10,955 nucleotides of DNA from an uncultured Ruminococcus sp. (GTDB lineage Bacteria > Bacillota > Clostridia > Oscillospirales > Ruminococcaceae), in the NCBI GenBank assembly GCA_900543105.1, contig UQQA01000083.1, positions 1-10,955 of the forward strand. Reading direction: 5' to 3'. A model generated the notes under the pieces. The model had not been told where the DNA came from. It was given only the letters and a program-made list of their open reading frames with translations, and made no database searches. The stretch's first letter is position 1. The number at the start of each line of letters is the position of its first letter. The position numbers and the translations under genes are program-made. Shown here in pieces: positions 5,882 through 10,955 of the stretch.

Positions 5882-7303
5882 ATGGTCTTTTCAAACCTTA
5901 TATTTATATATGTTTTTCTGCCGCTTTGCCTTGTGTTTTACTATTCGGCGAGGTCGGCAAAGCTGCGAAACCTTGTGCTTGCACTGTTTTCGCTCGCATT
6001 TTATGCATGGGGAGAACCCGTGTGGGTGCTGCTGCTCATTTTCAGCGCAGCCGTTGACTATTTTAATGGGCTTTTTATCGAAAATTGCCGCGTGCGAAAA
6101 AAAGGGCATCCCGTGCTTGGCGTGGTTTTCTCGCTCGTTGTGAACCTTGGCATACTTTTCGTGTTCAAATACAGCGCATTTTTTATTCATCAGATAAATC
6201 TTCTGACTGGACTTTCGCTGCGTGAGCCGACGTTTTCGCTCCCGATAGGAATTTCATTCTATACGTTCCAGACTATCTCCTATACGGTCGATGTTTACCG
6301 CGGAAAAGTCAAAGCTCAACATTCATTCCTGAGCTTTTTGCTCTATGTTTCGATGTTCTTCCAGCTCGTTGCAGGTCCTATCGTCCGATATGAAAGCGTT
6401 GCGGCTGAGATAGACGAGCGCAGAACGACCGCAGAGGACTTCAACTCGGGAATTATCCGTTTTATATGCGGACTTGGAAAGAAAGTTATCATCGCAAACA
6501 CGGTCGGTCAGCTTGCCGCAAATTCGCTTGCATTTGAGAAAGCTCCTACCTCGGTCGCAGCCGCTTGGTTCGGCGTTGCAATGTTCACGCTGCAAATTTA
6601 CTTTGATTTTTCGGGCTATTCCGATATGGCGATAGGTCTTGGAAAAATGTTCGGTTTTCATTTCCCCGAAAATTTCAACTACCCGTATATTTCACGCTCG
6701 GCAACGGAGTTCTGGCGAAGATGGCATATCTCGCTCGGCTCGTTCTTCCGTGACTATGTTTACATTCCGCTCGGCGGAAACCGCAAGCATCAGATACTTA
6801 ACCTTGTGATAGTGTGGTTTCTCACGGGACTCTGGCACGGCGCAAGCTGGAACTTCATTATATGGGGTATGGGCTTCGGTGTGCTGATAATCCTCGAAAA
6901 GCTTTTTATGCTCAAGGTTCTTGACAAGCTGCCGAAATTCTTCTCGCATATCTATGCGCTTTTCTTCATACTTATCGGCTGGGCAGTGTTCTATTTTACC
7001 GATCTCGGTCAGCTCGGCTCCTGCCTCGGCGCAATGTTCGGCGCAGGCGGTATCCCTCTTTATGATGAAGTTACGAAGTCGGCACTTCTGAGCAACCTCT
7101 ACCTTATTATCGTGGCGGCAGTGCTTTCAATGCCAATTTCACGCCTGCTCGATGAGGAAGTCCGTCACATCGAGCGCAAGTCGGGCGGAGTATTCGCCAT
7201 TTCAAGTGTTATCCGAACGGTGCTTTGTATCGCACTGCTCGCCGTTTCGTCGGTAATGCTTGTCGGTCAGACCTATAACCCGTTCCTCTATTTCAGATTC
7301 TGA
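5882..7303 (+). CDS. MBOAT O-acyltransferase, AlgI/DltB family
   Basis: A 473-residue polytopic membrane protein with about eleven hydrophobic segments, the normal size for bacterial MBOAT acyltransferases (PF03062). These move an acyl group, usually acetyl, across the membrane for O-acylation of cell-surface or secreted polymers. Diagnostic motifs are present in order: LPIGISFYTFQ (120-130), the VAGPIVRY loop (163-170), YFDFSGYSDMAIGLG (240-254), FWRRWHISLGSFFRDYVYIPLGG (around 277-299) with conserved His282, and LTGLWHGASWNF (314-324) with the essential His319. Both His are intact. The best ribosome binding site is weak (GGGAG 12 bases, GGA 5 bases before the ATG), compatible with co-translation from the gene 19 bases upstream. 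The AlgI-like organisation and the DHHW gene two positions downstream favour polysaccharide O-acetylation over teichoic-acid D-alanylation, since no dltA, dltC or dltD is present. Confidence 0.93.
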   Translation: MVFSNLIFIYVFLPLCLVFYYSARSAKLRNLVLALFSLAFYAWGEPVWVLLLIFSAAVDYFNGLFIENCRVRKKGHPVLGVVFSLVVNLGILFVFKYSAFFIHQINLLTGLSLREPTFSLPIGISFYTFQTISYTVDVYRGKVKAQHSFLSFLLYVSMFFQLVAGPIVRYESVAAEIDERRTTAEDFNSGIIRFICGLGKKVIIANTVGQLAANSLAFEKAPTSVAAAWFGVAMFTLQIYFDFSGYSDMAIGLGKMFGFHFPENFNYPYISRSATEFWRRWHISLGSFFRDYVYIPLGGNRKHQILNLVIVWFLTGLWHGASWNFIIWGMGFGVLIILEKLFMLKVLDKLPKFFSHIYALFFILIGWAVFYFTDLGQLGSCLGAMFGAGGIPLYDEVTKSALLSNLYLIIVAAVLSMPISRLLDEEVRHIERKSGGVFAISSVIRTVLCIALLAVSSVMLVGQTYNPFLYFRF

Positions 7304-7366
7304 CGTTTTTATGACGAATCAACAAAGCTTTTGGCAAATTGACAAAATTATACGGAGGTCATCATT

Positions 7367-7744
7367 ATGAAGAAGATCATCATTTTTACATCTGCCATAC
7401 TTATTATGCTTTGCTGTCTTTGTTCCTGCGGCAATGCTGCGAAAAATGCGGATATAACCTCGGAATGGAAGATAGAGCAGATGACGGTCAACGGAAAAAC
7501 TGTGTCCGGCGCATCGCTGCAGCTCGACTCCAATGGACCGAAATTTTCCTGCAAAGACGGTAAGAATGTGACTTTTACGCTGAACGGCAAAACCCATAAT
7601 GGAACTGTCACAGAAAACAACGGAGTATATCTTATTGCTTTCGATGATTCGGCAAAGGAGATGGAGGCAAGGATCGGGAACGGCAGACTTGTCATGAAAA
7701 TTAAGGATTCCGATACGATAGAGCTTATTTTTAAGCTGAAATGA
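7367..7744 (+). CDS. Small lipoprotein, lipocalin-like domain suspected
   Basis: A 125-residue secreted lipoprotein. MKK, a hydrophobic core and the lipobox LCSC with acylated Cys21 form a clear SPII signal. The mature part (about 100 residues) opens SEWKIEQMTVNGKTV and then alternates short beta strands with Gly/Asn turns, ending in a DTIELIFKLK strand. This is the look of small lipocalin-like lipoproteins common in clostridia, whose ligands are mostly unknown. A strong GGAGG lies eight bases before the ATG. It sits between the MBOAT and DHHW genes (63 and 39 bases away) with no terminator between, so co-transcription is likely. A link to polysaccharide modification is inferred only from position. 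The function is unknown. Confidence 0.85.
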   Translation: MKKIIIFTSAILIMLCCLCSCGNAAKNADITSEWKIEQMTVNGKTVSGASLQLDSNGPKFSCKDGKNVTFTLNGKTHNGTVTENNGVYLIAFDDSAKEMEARIGNGRLVMKIKDSDTIELIFKLK

Positions 7745-7783
7745 GTTTTCGCATATATTTTTACTCAAAAAGGATAATCGCAA

Positions 7784-9439
7784 ATGAGTTCAAAAGACAA
7801 AGGATCTTCGCTCGAAAAGAGAATAGAAGCCGCAAAGGCTTACAAGAAGAACGTTAAGCTTTACAATAAAATAAGCATCGCGGTGATACTCGGCGTGATC
7901 GCAGTAACAGCAGTATTGCTCGCTGTCCTGCCTCGTCCGAAAACCTCCGAACTGGAAAAGCGTGAGCTTGCGCCCATGCCCGAATTTTCGGCTAAAGCGC
8001 TGTTCAGCGGCGAATATTTCAGCGGGATCGCGGAGCATTTTTCCGATACTGTTCCGTTCCGTGAACAGCTTGTTGTGCTGAATTCGCGCATGAAAAAAGC
8101 AATGGGAATAAGCTCTCCGACTTTCTACGGTGCGGTCGATATCGTTGCCGATGATGAGGGCAATTCGCTTGAAGAAACTCCCGTCCAAAACGAACCTGTG
8201 CAGACAGAACCTGATGCTCAGCCGACAGTACCTGCTGCTGATAATGTGCCGCAGGAAAACGAGAATGCGGTAACGGAAACCTCTGCCGTTACTGAAAAGA
8301 CCGAATCGGAAACAACCGGAATTGCCGACTTCTCAAATAACGGCATCGTCGTTGACGGCGTAAAAATGTACGGCGAGGACGCAGGCGTTATGCTCTTCGG
8401 CGGAAACAAAAAGCAGGGCGCGCGTTATGCCGATATAATCAATAAGTATAAGGCTTCGCTCGGCAATGTCAATGTCTACAATATGGTAGTCCCGACCTCG
8501 GTCGAGTTCTATCTCCCGAAAAAATACAGCAAATATTCTTCCTCGGAAAAGGAATCGATAGACTATATCTATAGCTGCCTTTCGCCCGATGTTACCCCGA
8601 TAGACGCTTATTCCAAGCTTGCAGAGCATACCGACGAGTATATCTACCTGCGAACAGATCACCACTGGTCGCCGCTCGGCGCATACTATGCTTATACAGC
8701 TTTCTGCGAAGCACTCGGAATGGAATATCACCCTATCACGGACTATACCGAAAAGGTCAAGGAAGGCTTTGTCGGCTCGCTGTATGGCTATACGAACGAT
8801 ATTACCCTCGCCAATGCCCCCGAGCAGTTCCATTACTTCCTGCCGCCCGATGTGACCTACTCCGTCCAGACCTACTATTATGATACGCTTGCACCGAAAA
8901 ACGGCGGCGCACTTTTCCATGAGTATGTCGAGGGCGCAAACTGCTACGGAATGTTCCTCGGCGCGGACGCTATCCATACGAAGATAACAACAAGCACCCA
9001 AAACGGCAGGAAGATAGTCGTTTTCAAGGAGTCCTACGGCAATGCCTTTGTGCCGTTCCTCGTCAATAATTTTGAGGAGATCTACGTTATCGATATCCGC
9101 TATTTCGGCACGAACGCAGTCAACTATATCAGGAAAATAGGTGCGACCGACGTTCTCTTCATCGATAACTGCTTCGCCGCAAACACTTCTTCTTTGATAA
9201 AGCATATCGAAGACCTCTACAGCTCACCGACAGGCTCGGTAGTCACGACCGTTACGAAAACCGAAACAACTCTGAGCGAAACCACAGCTTCGGGCGGCAA
9301 AAAGAAAAAAGACAAGAAAACCACCGAGCAGACCACCGATGAGAAGAAAACCACCACTCAGAAAGATAAACAGACGGCTGTAACGACCGCTCCGCCGAAA
9401 ACGGAAACGGAGAGCGTTACGGCAACGGCGGCGGGTTAA
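7784..9439 (+). CDS. DHHW-family (AlgX/AlgJ-like) extracellular protein
   Basis: A 551-residue membrane-anchored extracellular protein. A basic cytoplasmic N-terminus (1-27) precedes a single TM (about 29-50). Residues 56-120 carry the ELEKRELAPMPEFS and HFSDTVPFREQ motifs usual for the DHHW family (PF14286), then comes an acidic Thr/Glu/Pro-rich insert (122-180), the main domain (185-480), and a Lys/Thr-rich tail (485-551). The namesake TDHHWSPLGAY motif (291-301) supplies the Asp/His pair, and FKESYGNAF (414-422) places Ser417 where AlgX/AlgJ carry the SGNH nucleophile. By analogy it would receive acetyl groups from the MBOAT partner and pass them to a secreted or surface glycan. AAGGA lies nine bases before the ATG. 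The stop codon is part of a heptamer repeat, so the original 3' end may have been altered by repeat insertion. The acceptor glycan is unknown and no polymerase or synthase lies in the window. Confidence 0.9.
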   Translation: MSSKDKGSSLEKRIEAAKAYKKNVKLYNKISIAVILGVIAVTAVLLAVLPRPKTSELEKRELAPMPEFSAKALFSGEYFSGIAEHFSDTVPFREQLVVLNSRMKKAMGISSPTFYGAVDIVADDEGNSLEETPVQNEPVQTEPDAQPTVPAADNVPQENENAVTETSAVTEKTESETTGIADFSNNGIVVDGVKMYGEDAGVMLFGGNKKQGARYADIINKYKASLGNVNVYNMVVPTSVEFYLPKKYSKYSSSEKESIDYIYSCLSPDVTPIDAYSKLAEHTDEYIYLRTDHHWSPLGAYYAYTAFCEALGMEYHPITDYTEKVKEGFVGSLYGYTNDITLANAPEQFHYFLPPDVTYSVQTYYYDTLAPKNGGALFHEYVEGANCYGMFLGADAIHTKITTSTQNGRKIVVFKESYGNAFVPFLVNNFEEIYVIDIRYFGTNAVNYIRKIGATDVLFIDNCFAANTSSLIKHIEDLYSSPTGSVVTTVTKTETTLSETTASGGKKKKDKKTTEQTTDEKKTTTQKDKQTAVTTAPPKTETESVTATAAG

Positions 9440-9470
9440 TGCGTAATGCGTAATTCGTAATGCGTAATTA
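9436..9470. repeat. Heptamer (GCGTAAT-type) repeat, copy 2
   Basis: Identical over 35 bases to 716-750 and in the same plus-strand orientation, with partial similarity for ten more bases. The first TAA of the repeat (9437-9439) is the stop codon of the DHHW gene. The repeat then lies in that gene's 3' untranslated region, upstream of the terminator at 9535. Confidence 0.85.
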
Positions 9471-9534
9471 TTTTGCTCCGTTATTTTTTCGAATTGCACA
9501 CTAAATTTGCATTTGAATTTCTTATACAAACCGA

Positions 9535-9567
9535 CCCCGAGAAAATATTCTTTCTCGGGGATTTTTA
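9535..9567 (+). terminator. Intrinsic terminator of the acyltransferase operon
   Basis: CCCCGAGAAA (9535-9544) and TTTCTCGGGG (9551-9560) form a perfect 10-bp stem around a 6-base loop, followed by ATTTTTATT. This is a canonical rho-independent terminator that ends the four-gene operon and insulates the XRE operon downstream. Confidence 0.9.
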
Positions 9568-9587
9568 TTGCTTAAACAAAAATCAAC

Positions 9588-9637
9588 TTTACAATATGTA
9601 AAATATACTTGACAAACTGTAAAATATATGCTATTAT
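9588..9637 (+). promoter_or_regulatory. XRE operon promoter with paired operator dyads
   Basis: TTGACA (9609-9614), 17 bases, TATTAT (9632-9637) is a near-consensus sigma-A promoter. Two related dyads overlay it: TTTAC-N5-GTAAA (9588-9602, perfect) and TTGAC-N5-GTAAA (9609-9623, one mismatch, containing the -35 box). They are spaced exactly 21 bases start to start, two helical turns, and within them 15 of 17 bases match from 9591 and 9612. This is the layout expected for cooperative binding of a dimeric regulator and points to autorepression by the XRE protein encoded next. Confidence 0.75.
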
Positions 9638-9658
9638 AAATCTGTCGGAGGTGATAGG

Positions 9659-9859
9659 GTGGCAAAGAATCTTAAACTCAAATCCGCAAGGGCGGCTCTC
9701 GATATGTCACAGCAGACGCTTGCCGAGAAATCGGGCGTTTCAAGGCAGACCATAAACGCGATTGAAAAGGGCGACTACAACCCTACGCTTAATCTTTGTA
9801 TAGATATCTGCAAAGCATTGGGGAAAACACTTGACGAGATCTTCTGGGAGGGTGACTGA
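9659..9859 (+). CDS. XRE-family helix-turn-helix regulator
   Basis: A 66-residue protein that is essentially one HTH_3 domain (PF01381). Helices 2 and 3 are MSQQTLAEKSG (16-26) and VSRQTINAIEKG (27-38), with the conserved Gln, Ala-Glu and Ser-Arg-Gln positions. The end TLDEIFW is typical of the stand-alone mini-XRE regulators of Firmicutes, which bind DNA as dimers and have no sensor domain. The start is a GTG; GGAGGTGAT (9647-9655), an almost complete complement of the 16S anti-Shine-Dalgarno, places the GTG seven bases after GGAGG, so translation should be efficient. One base separates its stop from the next ATG. Such regulators are often paired with small multi-TM proteins, as here. The likely role is repression of its own operon through the dyads at 9588-9623. 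The signal is unknown. Confidence 0.93.
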   Translation: MAKNLKLKSARAALDMSQQTLAEKSGVSRQTINAIEKGDYNPTLNLCIDICKALGKTLDEIFWEGD

Positions 9860-9860
9860 T

Positions 9861-10370
9861 ATGAAAGAAACGAAAAAGGAAAGAAATTATGTGACTGTTT
9901 TCAGCGACTACGGGCTGGACGAGCGACAGCGGAGCAAAAGCGAAAATATCGGTTTCCGATGCTTTCGTGAGCTCTATATCACTTCGCTCACAATGACGGT
10001 CGTGTGGTACGTTATAAGCTGTGTTGTTGATACAACTATTCCTATCGTGATAGTCGCAGGCAGCTATTTTGCGGCGGCGATAGTCTGCTACTGCATATAC
10101 GCTCTCCGTGCTGCGAAAGCGGGCGTTATCAACGGAATCACGGCTTTTTCATTCTCAACGGGAAGTCTTGCAAAAGCAATTTTGACGGCTTTGTTTGCTA
10201 TTGTTTTCGGTTTGGGTGCAGGTCATCTTATCTCCGCTTCGGACAAAATGACGGATTGCATTGTTCTTGCCGTGCTGTGTGCAATGATTTCCGCAGAAAA
10301 TTTCGTGCTTTACTTCTGCGGATTGAAAAACAACAAGGTGCTTGATGAACAGAACAAGGAGGAAGAATAA
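9861..10370 (+). CDS. Four-TM membrane protein of XRE operon, paralogue A
   Basis: A 169-residue membrane protein with no enzymatic motif that I can see. A polar cytoplasmic N-terminus carries GLDERQRSKSENIG (about 18-31), the DERQ pattern seen in several clostridial small-membrane-protein families encoded next to mini-XRE regulators. Four hydrophobic segments follow at about 39-57, 60-80, 102-122 and 130-153, and a charged tail begins KNNKVLDEQ. The ATG at 9861 is preferred over the in-frame TTG at 9831: GGGAGG lies nine bases before it, whereas the TTG would overlap the XRE gene by 29 bases without a ribosome binding site. It overlaps the next gene by one base (TAATG). It shares its N-terminal DEXQ motif, central AKxGxxN loop and C-terminal NN-K/R-VL motif with the downstream protein, so the two look like an old tandem duplication. 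The function is unknown. Confidence 0.85.
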   Translation: MKETKKERNYVTVFSDYGLDERQRSKSENIGFRCFRELYITSLTMTVVWYVISCVVDTTIPIVIVAGSYFAAAIVCYCIYALRAAKAGVINGITAFSFSTGSLAKAILTALFAIVFGLGAGHLISASDKMTDCIVLAVLCAMISAENFVLYFCGLKNNKVLDEQNKEEE

Positions 10371-10864
10371 TGGCTAACGATAAAAACGCATTATCGGGAA
10401 CTATCTTTGACGAGGCAGGCTATGACGAAATGCAGAAGTCCGAAAATCACGAGATAGGCTGCAAACTTTTCAAAGCGATGTTTTTTGTTGTGCTGGCTGC
10501 ATCGTTTATATTGACAGTGGTTTGCGGCAATGCCAACGATCTTTGGGGCATGGCAGTTTCACTTGCATTATTTGCCGTTGTTTTTGTATTTTATATCATA
10601 TATGCCTATATGACTGCGAAAAAGGGAATAATGAACACCAAATTTGCAAAAGGCTGGTCGGCAAAGTGGATTATACCTACTTATATAGTTCTGGAAGTTG
10701 TAGTAATTACCCGAATTTTTCATTCGGAGCATGAATTGAGTGATATTGCCCTTATTATCCAATGGCAGATAATCATTATCAGCTGTATTTCAATGTCGCT
10801 TTGTGCAATGAAAAACAACCGTGTTCTGAAAGCACAGCTTGAAGATAATGAAGCGGACGAGTGA
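10370..10864 (+). CDS. Four-TM membrane protein of XRE operon, paralogue B
   Basis: A 164-residue membrane protein, a diverged paralogue of the preceding one. The N-terminus has AGYDEMQKSENHEIG (about 16-30), four hydrophobic segments lie at about 34-52, 57-79, 95-113 and 124-146, and the cytoplasmic end reads MKNNRVLKAQ. The loop between TM2 and TM3 has AKKGIMNTK, matching AKAGVING in paralogue A. AAGGAGG (10356-10362) sits seven bases before the ATG, inside the upstream gene, and the start overlaps the previous stop as TAATG, so the two are translationally coupled and probably made in similar amounts. This would suit a heteromeric complex, but that is inference. No transporter, kinase or immunity motif is recognisable. 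The operon ends about 25 bases downstream at a strong terminator. Confidence 0.85.
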   Translation: MANDKNALSGTIFDEAGYDEMQKSENHEIGCKLFKAMFFVVLAASFILTVVCGNANDLWGMAVSLALFAVVFVFYIIYAYMTAKKGIMNTKFAKGWSAKWIIPTYIVLEVVVITRIFHSEHELSDIALIIQWQIIIISCISMSLCAMKNNRVLKAQLEDNEADE

Positions 10865-10888
10865 AAAGCTCCCCTATAATATTATAAT

Positions 10889-10933
10889 AAATCAGCATAA
10901 ATTGTGATTATGAACAATTTATGCTGATTTTTT
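10889..10933 (+). terminator. Intrinsic terminator of the XRE operon
   Basis: A perfect 17-bp stem (10889-10905 with 10914-10930) encloses an 8-base loop and runs into a T-tract (10928-10933). The stem is long but AT-rich. Its A-rich 5' side also gives a T-run on the opposite strand, so it could stop transcription from both directions. Confidence 0.9.
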
Positions 10934-10955
10934 ACTGTTTAATGTAGAAGAATGT

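Noticed and set aside
7304..7366. A separate promoter for the small lipoprotein gene (TTGACA at 7339-7344)
   Set aside because: The -10 position at the right spacing overlaps the start codon, and the TTATAC at 7348-7353 abuts the ribosome binding site, so neither could make a usable leader.
8333..9205. A 290-codon minus-strand open frame
   Set aside because: It is the antisense shadow of the DHHW gene, whose catalytic motifs and operon position make it the true coding strand.
9831..9860. TTG at 9831 as start of four-TM paralogue A
   Set aside because: It overlaps the XRE gene by 29 bases without a ribosome binding site, whereas the ATG at 9861 has GGGAGG at good distance.

Overview
The window looks like a chromosomal segment of a low-to-medium GC Gram-positive anaerobe, most likely Ruminococcus or a close relative in the Oscillospiraceae. 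This is inferred from strong GGAGG-type ribosome binding sites, near-consensus sigma-A promoters, SPII lipoprotein signals, Glu/Thr-rich linkers after membrane anchors, a SipW-like signal peptidase fold, and heptameric intergenic repeats of the GCGTAAT type. No species can be named from the sequence alone.

Layout. (1) 1-715: a minus-strand gene for a small two-TM, Cys-rich protein of unknown function (69-635) with a textbook promoter; an AT-only palindrome lies beyond its 3' end. (2) 716-1497: about 780 bases with no convincing protein gene. It holds one copy of a heptamer repeat, a strong hairpin, a perfect 15-bp inverted repeat, and at about 1260-1480 a GC-richer block with several perfect short hairpins that looks like a structured RNA rather than a coding sequence. 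(3) 1498-4450, minus strand: a complete class II (BtuCD/FecCD-type) ABC importer operon, reading binding lipoprotein, permease, ATPase, from one strong promoter. The substrate is a corrinoid, siderophore or heme; the binding protein reads slightly more like BtuF. (4) 4535-9567, plus strand: four genes in a row from an extended -10 promoter to an intrinsic terminator. They encode a SipW-like signal peptidase homologue that appears to have lost both catalytic residues and gained a long charged tail; an AlgI/DltB-type MBOAT O-acyltransferase; a small lipoprotein; and a DHHW (AlgX/AlgJ-like) extracellular SGNH-type protein. The MBOAT plus DHHW pair is the known arrangement for O-acetylation of exported polysaccharide. 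(5) 9588-10933, plus strand: a compact three-gene operon with an XRE-type regulator preceded by two helically phased dyads over its promoter, then two tandem, diverged four-TM membrane proteins, closed by a very strong terminator.

The most unusual items are the catalytically dead signal-peptidase homologue heading the acyltransferase operon, the structured-RNA block behind the ABC ATPase gene, the paired operator in front of the XRE gene, and two near-identical heptamer repeats 8.7 kb apart, one of which supplies the stop codon of the DHHW gene.
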